A DNA stretch of 64,000 nucleotides, from NCBI GenBank assembly GCA_019633425.1, contig WSUB01000001.1, positions 990,278 through 1,054,277 on the forward strand. Reading direction: 5' to 3'. Positions 36,153 through 47,029 of the stretch are shown here, piece after piece. The stretch is from Tulasnella sp. 424. Lineage: Eukaryota; Basidiomycota; Agaricomycetes; Cantharellales; Tulasnellaceae. Position 1 is the stretch's first letter; each line of letters begins with the position of its first letter. The notes under the pieces were generated by a model, which was given only the letters and a program-made list of their open reading frames with translations, was not told the origin of the DNA and did not search any database. Made by a program: the position numbers and the translations under genes.

Positions 36153-36457
36153 GGGTTACACCTGCCGGAGTTTTGGGTCTCGGCAAGGAGAGAGGGTCCC
36201 ATGCTTGAGGTCGCCGTTGCGGAGCTCTGCCAGGCGGAGACATTCTGAGACGCGTGCTTGACCCTTCCAGACCCTTCCTGAGCCATCATTCTTAATCTCG
36301 TCCTGGACGGATCAAAAAATCTCCAGATTGAGACAGCGCACTCCATGCGGAGACACCCCCTCTCCTTCTTTCGCTGGATGTTGAGATTTTCTCGGCGTCT
36401 CAGCAGCCTCAAGGCGGTACGGCACCATGTACGCGGAGCTCCCACGTTTTCCTGATG
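36072..36457. mobile_element. 386-bp MITE-like element with 15-bp terminal inverted repeats
   Basis: The left end (36072-36086) reads CATCAGGAAAACGTG and the right end (36443-36457) is its exact reverse complement, CACGTTTTCCTGATG. The element interrupts the unit A/unit B junction: the flank reads GTTCATG before it and TGTCATTACG after it, while uninterrupted sequence elsewhere (33661-33677) reads GTTCATGTCATTACG. This leaves a possible 2-bp TG target duplication. There is no transposase frame inside, so it is non-autonomous. Size, inverted ends and a clean empty site all point to a MITE of a DNA transposon; the superfamily is not clear. Confidence 0.72.
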
Positions 36458-36781
36458 TGTCATTACGGGATGTCGGACGCGGTCAGTTCTTTGGGATCTG
36501 TCCATATCGCCCCGAAAGGGTAAGTAATTGGACCCTAGGTCTTTCACTGGGCGTCGAGATTTGGGATTTATCTGACGGCTTGCTCGTGTACGCAGCACCA
36601 TCGTCTCGGGCATCTTAGCAACCAGATCGAAAATCGCGAGGGACGAAATCAAGCGGGTGGAACTTCTCAGTCATTTCCGGAGTGCTCAAATCAAGCACGA
36701 GAAGTCTGGCTCGGTGTCTGGCGGGCACGCAAGTGAAGAACTCCTTGGTCGATCGTCGCCTAAGCCGATATTCGGAAAATA
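36458..36781 (+). pseudogene. VAC14 3' fragment, copy B
   Basis: Matches VAC14 from the exon encoding [11 protein letters not shown], including the following intron (donor GTAAGTAA near 36519, acceptor GCAG near 36596) and the [19 protein letters not shown] exon. After GTGTCTGGCGGGCA the sequence jumps to CGCAAGTGAAG, so most of the disordered tail is deleted relative to 33968-34276. It has no VAC14 start and cannot make Vac14. Confidence 0.8.
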
Positions 36782-38535
36782 GCGCTTAGATACCCTCTGG
36801 TTTTTCGTTGTACTATCGGTTGATAGGTTTGGCAATGCCATGATAGACTTGGTTAAACACCCTTGGAGTTAAGGGGTTCGCCGTTGAGTGCATCCCCATT
36901 TATGGGCGTGATCTTTGTGCAGCTAGCACAGGGTACCCTTACTTGAAAAACTCCATCATAAGCCCTTCGGAGTGAGCCTGAGCCACTGAGGTTACCCGAC
37001 TTGAGGTTTGTGGTAGTGATAGGGAATTGCGTTGCTTCCATCGAATTCCGTGGCTGATCGCTCATTGCTTTTTAGCCCTGGAGTGCACCTCGTTCAGCGG
37101 GGAACAGCCTTCCCCTCTGGCTAACGTCTTTCGATTGGTAACTCTGTGTAAAATTTTGTGCAAGTTCCCGTCGCCAGTCCCACAGAAGTGGTTCTCGTCG
37201 CGGCGACTTCAGCCCGGCTTACGATTCCGCGTGGCAGTCATGGTCCACCACTCCGGTTCTCCGTTCTCGTGCAGGCAATATCATCGGACTCCCCAGTATA
37301 GTATAGCCACACGGAATCTGCCGACCTGGCGGGGCCTATGATGGCTTATGGCGCGAGGCGGGGACCCAACACTCGAACAGCTTTTTCGCCGTCTCCCGCT
37401 CTTCTCAAGAGGCGTCAGCGACTAAAGCCTCCGTCCGTTTCGCTACTTTCTCTTGCCCTCATCTCTTTAACTCTCCCGCTCTCACTTTTCGTGCCGTTTC
37501 AAAGCATATCGACACGCGGCGGATACCATGAAGCTAGCAGCATCCGACATCTTCCCTGTAATCAACACTTGGCCTCTTCGACTCGGACGCAACTTACGGC
37601 AGAGCTTCGATGCTTCCGGAAACCGACTATGGACGGATAGTCTGACATGTGCACTTTTGACTGGTACGTGGTGTCTGATCCTGCCCGTTACTTGAGATGT
37701 GGAAGCACCAAATTGCGACATGGGTTGGTGGGGTATAGCGAGTGCACGAGGCGGTCGACGCCCCACAGCAGCCGTGTCTCGCCTTGTTGTCTTCATTGGC
37801 TGGCTTTCTTTAGGCTACTCACCACATCGCCTTTGATTCATCTACCTTCCATTGGAATCCGCGAGTCTAGAGCTAAATCACTTCTCCTCTCCCCTACTAG
37901 CTGCCCTCCTCTTCCCACTGTACTCGGCTCCCGGCCCCGGCGCGAAGCACGCGGGCCGCCTTGAAATAATATCTCTCTACGTCTATCAGCAAACTGGGAT
38001 CCTGCGATCTCCGCAAAAGTGTCGCTCCAAGCTCCAACACCTCTATACCTGCGAGGAAATCAGTGAGCGTCTCTCAATTGGCCATTCTCGAACGGTGCTT
38101 AACTGGCTCCCTTCCTCACAGAATCCGCTCTCGAAAACTACCAACCCGCTCCAGACGCTTCAAAGCGCGACGAACTTCTCGTTCATCTCTTGCCGTTGGT
38201 GCCCTTACTCCGCTCAGGACAGTTGAAACAACGCCCAACTCCATCTCCACGCCAAGAGCGACCACATAGCGGACCAAAAGCGGAGTTTATCAAGACCTTT
38301 CCCGGCGCTGCATCCGCTTCGCTTTCTTCCCTTGGGTGCGCGGCGCGACCAGATCCTGCAGCGATAACCTCCGGTGCCGTCGCCCCGCTCAAACCGTCGG
38401 ATCTCGTACCTCGCGCGCCGGTTCTCAAGGCTCAAGTTGTTCTACCGCAAAATCTCAACGCGGAATTATTGGGTGGGATCCAAATCGAGCTGGTAGTACC
38501 CGGGGCGAGTAGCGTCGAGTGCCATACCTGCAGCA
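36458..38535 (+). repeat. tandem segmental duplication, unit B
   Basis: Second unit. It begins with a VAC14 3' fragment (match to the region from about 33667), has the spacer and then a truncated TEA gene. The TEA part ends at the same place as in unit A, with the same junction sequence (TACCTGCAGC followed by TTCATG or ATCATG). It is shorter than unit A because about 300 bases of the VAC14 tail are missing. Confidence 0.85.
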
Positions 38536-38609
38536 CGATCATGTCATTACTGAATCGGTTGAACCCGGTCAGTTCTTTGGGATCTGTCCATATCGCCCCG
38601 AAAGGGTAA
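37528..38609 (+). pseudogene. truncated TEA-domain gene, copy B
   Basis: Exons 37528-37663, 37901-38062 and 38122-38609 keep the full copy's phases and would encode 261 residues. The TEA domain region differs (KHAGRLEIISLYVYQQTG in place of KYGRNEIISLYLYQQTG) and exon 2 has one extra codon. TEA-derived sequence stops at about 38518 and the frame runs into the VAC14 fragment of unit C, ending in SLLNRLNPVSSLGSVHIAP, a short stretch that mimics Vac14 itself. Splice sites look intact, so a short chimeric protein is possible; loss of the GRNE core suggests decay. Confidence 0.7.
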
Positions 38610-39300
38610 GTAATTGGACCCTAGGTCTTTCACTGGGCGTCGAGATTTGGGATTTATCTGACGGCTTGCTCGTGTACGCAGCACCATCGTCTCGGGCATC
38701 TTAGCAACCAGATCGNNNNNNNNNNNNNNNNNNNNNNNNNNNNNNNNNNNNNNNNNNNNNNNNNNNNNNNNNNNNNNNNNNNNNNNNNNNNNNNNNNNNN
38801 NNNNNNNNNNNNNGCGTCGAGATTTGGGATTTATCTGACGGCTTGCTCGTGTACGCAGCACCATCGTCTCGGGCATCTTAGCAACCAGATCGGAAATCGT
38901 GAGGGACGAAATCAAGTGGAGGGAGCTTCTCAGTCATTTCCGGAATGCTCAAATCAAGCACGAGAAGCCTGGCTCGGTGTCTGGCTTTAGCGTCAACGGG
39001 GAGACTGGCGGACAGAGCGGTAGCAGCTGCGAGAAACCAAACGACGAACGCTCCAAAGATCGTAGCAATGGTGAACCTGGAGTTCGAGATGGAGTTCCAT
39101 CCCGGCCGCTGCCTCGGCGGAAGGCGAGCACGACGGGAGCAGGGGTTCTGTCTCCGCTGAATCCCAAGTCTCAGACGGGGACAGGTGTCCTGGCCTGGTT
39201 ATCAGGCGAGGGATCAAAGCTTGCAATGACCACCGGATCACGACCCATGAGTCCGCCGTTGACAAAGAAGCAGCGTCGTGCTCTCGGGCTATGCAAGTAA
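38536..39300 (+). pseudogene. VAC14 3' fragment, copy C
   Basis: Covers the last two VAC14 exons and the intron between them, with the assembly gap in the middle. The final exon keeps an open frame with DEIKWRELLSHFRNAQIKHE and ends QRRALGLCK, parallel to QRRALGLRK in the real gene. It lacks everything upstream of the last exons, so it is not a functional gene. Confidence 0.8.
38716..38813. other. assembly gap of 98 N
   Basis: The 79 bases just before the gap (38637-38715) and the 79 bases just after it (38814-38892) are identical. The simplest reading is that two contigs overlap here and were joined by a fixed-size gap instead of being merged. Confidence 0.85.
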
Positions 39301-40093
39301 AGAACTCCTTGCTCGATCGTCGCCTAAGCCGATGCTCGGAAAGTAGCGCTTAGATACCCTCTGGTTTTTCGTTGTATTATTGGTCGATAGGTTTGAGGAT
39401 ATCGTGATAGACTTGGGCGAATTCGAAACCGCCACCCTTGGAGTTAAGGGGTTCGCCGTTGAGTGCATTCCCATTTACGGGCGTGATTCTTGTGCAGCAC
39501 AGGGGTGATCCCTTACTTAAATGATTCCAGCCACAAGCCCGCCGGAGCGAGCCTGGGCCACCGAACGTTACCCGACTCGAGGATTGTGGTGGTGATAGGG
39601 AGTTGGGTGCTTCGATTCGAATTCCGTGCCTGATCGCTCAGATTGCTTTTTAGCCCCGGAGTGTACCTCGTTCAGGGAGGAATTGCCTTCCCCTCTGGCT
39701 ACTCTGTGTAAAACCTTGTGGTCGCCAGTCCCGCAAAAGTGCTTCTCGGTCCAACGACTTCGGCTCGGCTTAGGATCCCGCTTGGCAGTTGCGGTCCACC
39801 ATTCCGGTTTTCCTCCGAACTCCGTTCATGTGCAAGTAATAGCACCGGGCTCCCCAGTATGGCAGGACCATACGGGATATGCCGATCTTGCGGGGCCTAT
39901 GATGGCTTATGACGGGGCCGGGGACCCAACACTCGACAGGTCTTTCGCTATCTCCCGCTCTTTTCAAGGGACGGCAGCAACTAAAGCCTCCGTCCGTTTC
40001 GTCACTCTCCTCTTCCCTCTTCTCTTTTGCTCTCTCTCTCTCTCTCTCTCGCTTTTCGTGCTGTTTCGAGCGTATCGATTCGCGGCGGGTACC
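39301..40093. other. VAC14-TEA spacer, copy C, with TC microsatellite
   Basis: Third copy of the spacer and probable promoter of the full TEA gene. It differs from the other copies by a TC repeat at about 40030-40051 and by small deletions. No gene is seen. Confidence 0.55.
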
Positions 40094-42092
40094 ATGAATC
40101 AAGCAGCATCCGACATCTACCCTGTAATCGACACATGGCCCCTTCGACGCAACTTCCAGCAGAAATTCGATACATACGGAAGGCAAATCTGGACGGATCG
40201 TCTGACGCATGCGCTTTTGACTGGTACGTGGTGTCTGATCCTGTCCGTTACTTGAGATGTGGAAACGCCAAACTGCGACATGGGTTGGCGGGGTAGAACG
40301 AGTGCACGAGGCAGTCGACGCCCCACAGTAGCCGTGTTTCGTCTGGTTGTCTTCATTAGCTAGCGTTCCTTAGGCTACTCACCACATCGCTTATAATTCA
40401 TCTACCTTCCATTGGAATCGGCGAGTCTAGAGCTAAAGACTTGTCCTCTCTCTTACTAGCCGCCCTCCTCTTCCCGTTGCATTCGGCTCCCGGCCGGGGC
40501 ATGAAGTACGGCCGCAATGAAATAATATCTCTCTACCTCTATCAGCAAACCGGGATCCTGCGATCTCCGCGGCAATGTGGCTCCAAACTCCAGCACCTCT
40601 ATACCTGCGAGGAAATCAGTGAGCGTCTCTCAATTGACCATTCTTGAATGGTGCTTAGCTGACTCTCTTCCTCACAGAATCCGCTGTTGAAAACTACCAA
40701 CCCGCTCCGGACGCTTCAAAGCGGGACGAACTTCTCGTTCATCTCTTGCCGTTGGTGCCCTCACTCCGCTCAGCGCAGGCGGAGCGACCCCCGACTCCAC
40801 CTCCACGCAAAGGACGACCATATAGCGGACCAAAAGCCGAGTTTATCAAGATCTCTTCCGGTGCTACGTCTGCTTCGTTCTCTCTCCTTGGGTACGCGGC
40901 GCGAACAGATCCTGCAGCGATAATCTCCGGAGCTGTCGCGCTCGAACTGTCGGATCTCGCACCTCGCACGCCGGTTCTCAGGGCTCACGTTGTTCTACCC
41001 CCAAATCTCAACGTGGAATTGTGGGGTGGAATCCAAATCGAGCTGGTCGTGCCCGGGGCGAACAGTGTCGAATACCACACCCTCACGTGGATCGCGGAGG
41101 CTTCTGGTCCGGATTGCCTCGTCAAAGCTACGCCCACTGCAGGAGCGAGGTTCATCGCGCCCGTCGCGCCTGGATCTTTGCCTGACATTCTTCGCGTATG
41201 GAGCTCGGAGGAGCGGAGGAGACAGTTGATGCCGGATGTTTCGATCGTGCAAAGGTTCAGGGCTAGGAGAAAAGGAGGGAAGATGAACAAGGACGATTTC
41301 GTCGTCATCGTATATTCACTGGAGATTGCGGAGGAGGAGTCTGAGGTCTCGATGACGATCCAACCCGCGATTGTGATCCCCCCGTCTGCAGCAGTGAAAG
41401 ATCTGCCTTTCGCCCTGCACGACTTTCATGAGGGACTACCCCTTCAGGCGCAACCGAACCTTCCACCATCTTCGGCTTCGTCAGACCCTCCTCAACTCGA
41501 GCTCGCTACTCCTTACGTTTACGCTGGCCAAGCAGTTTATTGCGAATCCCTGATGTCAAATACCATGTCCTCCAGCCACTCCGACACAACCTACAATATC
41601 TCCCCCTCTTCAACTACCTGCCGGCTTCGCTCGCCGAGCGACGCAGAAGATCATCCCCTTCCTCCCTCTCCCGTCCCAATATCCAGCATCACTATTACGG
41701 CGCCTAAACCGAGACCTCCGAACCCTTTCGAACATGTACAGTGGCTCGGACCAAGCAACAGCGGTGACACAGGGGGGACTCCCAACGGCGATCCAGACGG
41801 CGTTCAAGTTCTCGCTAACACAGGCATGTCGAACGATGAACTTGCTCGCCCACCGTTCAACGCCGATACTTTTACTCTCAATGCTACGACAGGACTCGAC
41901 CTTTCCATGGCCACTTCCTCTGCCTCCTCCTCTTTCCCATCATCCTTGCAGTATCAAGCCCTCGAGGCGGGCCACGAATACCAATCCTTGGGGAACCCAG
42001 TTGAATACTATCTCGACGCCTCAAATCAGGAGTTTTTCCAAGTTCCGCCATTCATTGTCGACGGAGAAGTAACTCTATGCGCTCAGTTCTGA
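40094..42092 (+). CDS. TEA/ATTS-domain transcription factor (Tec1/AbaA-like), full-length copy
   Basis: Exons 40094-40223, 40460-40618 and 40678-42092 join in phase to 567 residues. The TEA DNA-binding domain lies at about residues 32-92: IWTDRLTHALLTAALLF starts helix 1, then GRGMKYGRNEIISLYLYQQT, the hallmark of the family, and the recognition-helix region LRSPRQCGSKLQHL. The last part differs from the usual RTRKQVSSHIQVL pattern, keeping only some of the residues, so binding may be changed. The middle (about 150-330) is predicted-beta-like, with HVVLPPNLNVELWGGIQIEL and DDFVVIVYSLEI; the rest is disordered Ser/Pro-rich. In ascomycetes TEA factors control conidiation and filamentous growth; the role here is inferred only from the family. 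It is the only one of three tandem copies that is complete. Confidence 0.78.
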
Positions 42093-42809
42093 GACAATCA
42101 TCATCCAAGGATTCCCCTTTATTTCTCCCCTTTTCGTTCACGACGTATTAACGCCTTCTTCTTCTTCTGTACATTCTTTTTGTTTGCCCCCCATTTCTTG
42201 TGGACTATCATTATTCTTTCCTCGTGCAACCCCTGCTTTGGCTTTGGTACGTTACCAAACCATTGGAGAGGACTGTACGGAAACACACTTCGTCGCTTTA
42301 TACTTGCTGTTGTTGTAAGCTTGGGTTGGGGTTTGATATACGTCCTTGCCCGTTTTTTCCTTTTCTCATCTTGTAACGTTTTTTGAATGCTCCCAATCTG
42401 GAGAAACTTCCCCGAAGTGGTTGGGAGCTACGTATACATCTTAGTAGCGTTGTAATGCCATCGTGTACTGTTACGCAGCATCGTTGTAACGATTTGGACA
42501 TCGCTCCCGCAAGGAGTGTGAATCGTCAAGAGAGGGTGGTGTTGTGGGTTGGTTTGAATGCGGGCCGGGAATCGCCGTGCGTTTGAACGCCGACCAATGC
42601 GTTCATTGCCTGGGATCGTGACCATCTCACTGACCTTGGTCACAGGCCTCGAGGCATCTCGCTACTTTACTCTCCACACTCACGGGCCAGTTCGCAATAT
42701 TTTAAACATCCACCAACTTTTCATCGGCCGTTCTATTCTACAACCAACACCCAAGGCTTGCGACAAAGACCCCAAGGTCGTCGGCCGCAACGACTAGCTG
42801 AAAGGCGAC
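42093..42809. other. intergenic between TEA gene and lipase
   Basis: T-rich 3' flank of the TEA gene followed by the presumed promoter of the lipase. No gene is supported. Confidence 0.45.
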
Positions 42810-45800
42810 ATGGATTCTGAAGACATTTGGGCCAAGGATTATGTCAACGAAGAGTACGCCCCAGAGCTACCTCCTAAGGCCGCGACAAGTTCCCTAGCTG
42901 AGCTCACGGTGATGGATTCGTCCAACGCAGGCATCTCCAAGCATTCGCAGCCGCTTTGGCGCAGGACGACGAAGCACCAACGTCCGAAGTCCCTAATTCA
43001 CCAATCGTAGCCCCACGGCAAAACCACCCCCACCACCCCGAGCGTACGCAGAAGATATCTGCAGTCTCTGACTTTGCTCCTGTGAGTGCCCTTTCTGTCG
43101 TATACGTGCCAAGATTTTGTGGTTTGACGCTTTGGCGCGTTCTCTCTCCGCGAATTTCCCGGCTAGATACATTCCCGCGTGAAGCGGTACGTCGGTTAGA
43201 GCCTTTCGATCATCTGAGCAATTTCAAATTAAATTTCGCTTAATAGGAAGAAACGAAAGGGGGAAGTGAGAGGGAAGCAAGGGGTTTGGTACCACATTCT
43301 GCGGTGGCCGTTACTGGTGAGGACTGCGACATGAAAGAGGCCTCCTTTACTCTCGCCAAGCCTTACTCACCATCGTCGTTGCTGTTACCTAGGCACTCAT
43401 ATTCTCTGTCATCTACGCCGAGTTTGGATTATATGTCTTTATTCGTCAATGCGTCAATATGTTTGAGTGGCTAGTCGGTACGCATTTCTGAGCCAACTGG
43501 ATGCTCACGGTCTCTCGATCACAAGCTAATCATTGTTGCTACTGCAGCATGTAGGTCCATCGTTACAGAGAGCTCCAACTAGTTCTAACAGTCGCGACGT
43601 AGGGCGCGGAAGGAAGGGCGTTCTTCGGAAAAAGCTACGGGTGGCGAAAACATACGAAGAATGGAAGGTGCGGTCTGGCGGGATGACATGCTGGAAACAT
43701 GCTCTGACCAAAACTCGATACAGGAAACCGCCAAAGAGCTGGACGAGGTAGGCTTCTCCCTAAGTACCCGTGAATACTACCTAACTCTCAACGTTGATAG
43801 TACCTTAGTTACAACGAGTGGAAGAAAGTGAGCGGGGCTAACAATGATATGCAACACCGAGCCCTAACCTCGTGGATAGGAACCGGAAGACCCATTTTAT
43901 GACTACACTCTAATAAAGAAGGTATGACCTTCCTTCATCCTACCCCAAATCCCCATTGTCAGTGCTTCTGAACCAAAAACGCGGTCGTAGGTCTTACGTT
44001 CTCTTCGGACTTTGCGGGACCAAGACGACGCCCATGGAGTTTTGGGAGTCCTAGAAGTCTGTATACGAGCAAACTTTGGTGGGATCGAGAGCTACCGGTT
44101 ATACAGCGAGGTCAGTCAACCACCTATCGCATCGAATCCTTAGCTGGCAGGAGACCTAACGTTAAATTCCAAAGACATACTACAAGACCAAAGACCTTAT
44201 TGAGGGTAATATATATCCTCTCAGGTCTTCAACAAACCTCTGAAGAGCTAATACCGTATTATAAATAGCTTATACAACTGAAGTCGAATACGCTCTCGCG
44301 TACATTCGGGAGACCCCGAAACTCTCGATTGAAGAAAAGAGAAAGTTCTTCCGTGGAGCGAACACGAATCTCGGATCCTCTGCTCTGTGTTTATCTGGTT
44401 CGAATGGTTGCGAGAGTGTGTCGCGCGGCAAACGCTGACCATTTGCCGATTTTTTTCCAGGTGGTGCAAGTTTTGGATACTATCATTTTGGCGTAGTTCG
44501 GGCGTTTCTCGACGCCAAGATGCTTCCTCGAGTAATTGCGGGCACATCGGCTGGTGGCCTCATTGCTGCGTTGGTTTGCACGCATACCGACGAGGAACTG
44601 GAGACCCTTCTCGTGCCGAAGCTAGCGGATCATATCACCGCCTGCGAAGAGCCTATTCGAGTTTGGATGACACGGTTCTGGAAGACAGGTGCCCGATTCG
44701 ACACCGTAGAATGGGCGCGGAAGGTTGGCGGAATTTTGGATTTCTACCTGATATGCGGTTGTTAACGGCTCGCCGTTCTTATTTTTCAGTCTGCTTTCTT
44801 TACTCGCGGCTCTCTCACCTTCCGTGAAGCTTACGAGCTTACGGGACGGGTCTTGAACGTTAGCGTTATCCCCTTCAGTCGATATAGCCCCACCAAACTT
44901 CTCAACCATCTAACGAGCCCCGACTGCGTTATTTGGAGTGCCATTATCGCTTCGGCCGCTGTGCCTGGTATCCTTAACCCCGTCGTCCTCATGCAAAAGA
45001 CCAAGACTGGATCTATCGTTCCATGGAATTGGGGGAGCCGGTTCAAGGATGGTAGTCTGAGGGTTGATATCCCTTTACAGAGTTTAAACCTACTGTTCAA
45101 TGGTACGGAGCGCTCATTTTAGGAATCGAAGGGTGGTGACTTACGGATTTTCATTCAGTGAACTATCCTATCGTCTCGCAGGTGTAAGGGAACATTCAAG
45201 CGCAAGAAGGTCTTTTCGTCGAACTAAACATGCCCCTTCCCAACAGTAACCCTCACGTCCACCTCTTCAACTTTAGCCCTCGAGGCTCGGCTGGGAAACC
45301 GGTAGTCCACCGAAAGGGCAAAGGCTGGCGGGGAGGTTTTATCCTGTCGGCTGCCGAGCAATACTTGAAACTCGAGTTAACCAAGAATTTCAAAGTTAGC
45401 TTGTTTGACATTCCTTTGAATGCGGCCGCTAAAATACGTCGCGATTAGGTTATTCGGGACCTGGAGCTCCTTCCTCAGATTTTGGGCCAAGATTGGTGAG
45501 GAAGCCGTGAGCAGCTGCTAGTCCCCCACTGAGCTAAAATGGCCTTTCGTTTAGGTCAAGTGTCTTCCTCCAACGATTCGATGGAGCTGTGACGTTTGTA
45601 CCCTTCTCCGTTGTAAGCTACTTGCAAAAGCTAATCATGTCCATCCCTCAACAGGATCTGGCCTCGTTCTCGGATACGGGATTGGTTCCGCCTTCTCACA
45701 GACCCGGACCGGCAAGAGTTAGAGCGGATGATGCACGTCGGACAGTTGGTAACATGGCCCAAGGTATGCTTAGATACCTTGGAAGACGATTCAAGTATCT

Positions 45801-46794
45801 CATACCTTTCCGACAGCTTCACATGATTGAGAATCGCTATCGCCTGGAACGTGAAATCTATCGCGGAAGAGTGGCGGTTCGCCAAGCTCTGGCAGTTCGG
45901 GAACGCTCGAGGGTACCGCCAGAGACCGACCACGGCGCCGACGCTGACACACCCGGAGCAGGCCCATCCACCGGAGTGACAAACGGAAGACTGACTGTCC
46001 CCGGAAGAGGACGATCGCCCTGGCCTTCTGCTACGAGTTCGCACCTCCCCGTGGAAAGTGAAGCCGAAGCAGGCTACAGGGCCCAATTGGACCCGAGACT
46101 TTGGAGGAGAGGTGCTGAAGGAGTGCAGATCGATTCGAGCAATGATCCAACTCCGAATAGCAGCGGTGCGATGCGGAGACGATGGGCGAATAGCTACGTC
46201 CGAGATCAAATCGACGATGAAGACGAGGATGAAGATGAAGCGGAAGCGGAAGCTAGCCGATCACCACCTCCCCGGGCACCATCTCCCAACGCCAACCGCG
46301 TTCAGCGATCTGGATCATTTTTGGATCGGTTTCGCACTCAAAGCTTCCCACACCTGTCGTTCGGTAGGATTCCCCATCCATTCGGCCGAGGTGCGACGCA
46401 CGAGGCTCCTCCCCAGCGGCCTCCGCCGATACCTTACATCCACGGCAATGGTGACGTGCCGTCGAACGATAGGTATGACAGTAGCGAGACGGAAGATGAG
46501 GCAGATATCCCCTGGAGCGGAGCAACGATGTCACCAAGAATTGGCTCACGAATGTCGCTTGGCGATGCAAGCCTCGGATTGAGCTTCCTCTCGAGCCCGT
46601 CCACGGGTCGAGGAAAAGAAAAGGCTCCCGAGAATGGAGATGCGATGATGGATGAATTGGATGAAGAGGGTAGTTTGAGCGACCGTGATGCTTTGCCTGA
46701 TGCAGGTGGTGTCACGGAGGGGTTGGACGCGGAGGCAGCTGCTGAGCCCGGCATTGATGAGCCAGTTCCACCACAGCAGGATCGAGATGTTTGA
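42810..46794 (+). CDS. patatin-type triacylglycerol lipase (Tgl3/4/5 family)
   Basis: Lipid-droplet lipase or lysophospholipid acyltransferase of the fungal Tgl family. The start MDSEDIWAKDYVNEEYAPEL is followed by several small exons not all resolved. The patatin domain is clear: LSGGASFGYYHFGVVRAFLD supplies the oxyanion loop, VIAGTSAGGLIAALV is the GXSXG serine elbow, and FKDGSLRVDIP gives the catalytic aspartate. Flanking family blocks include REAYELTGRVLNVSV, SPDCVIWSAIIASAAVPG, NYPIVSQVNPHVHLFNFSP and GWRGGFILSAAEQYLKLEL. The last exon (about 45560-46794) adds some 380 disordered, acidic and Ser/Pro-rich residues ending PPQQDRDV. The Ser/Asp dyad is present, so an active enzyme is likely. 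The splice just after residue 35 is unclear. Confidence 0.85.
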
Positions 46795-47029
46795 CTGGAT
46801 GTAAATTTTCTACTGTATATTGGAATATAAAACCTCGCTTTGAAAGGACTCGAGAGGACTGCGCTGTCGGTACGACGAGAAGCGCACCGCTGTGCATCTC
46901 AGGCTCCAGGCAAGCATTTCTTGGGGGAACCCGACCCAACACGCACAAAGTCTGTTCAGCAAACGATGGATTATTTAACAACTACACAACGGATAACCAA
47001 GACCAAGTCCAGCAAAGGGTATGAAGCAA

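Larger units (their letters stand above)
38536..41085 (+). repeat. tandem segmental duplication, unit C
   Basis: Third unit. It opens with a VAC14 3' fragment, is interrupted by the N gap, then has the spacer and the TEA gene, which here continues to its full length. The homology with units A and B ends inside TEA exon 3, at about 41085. Confidence 0.8.

Noticed and set aside
38547..38915. Open frame running through the N gap
   Set aside because: Includes unknown residues and repeats the same sequence on both sides of the gap; artefact of the join.
36458..39300. VAC14-like exons in units B and C as separate genes
   Set aside because: They contain only the last exons, lack starts, and B has a large deletion; they are duplicated 3' fragments.
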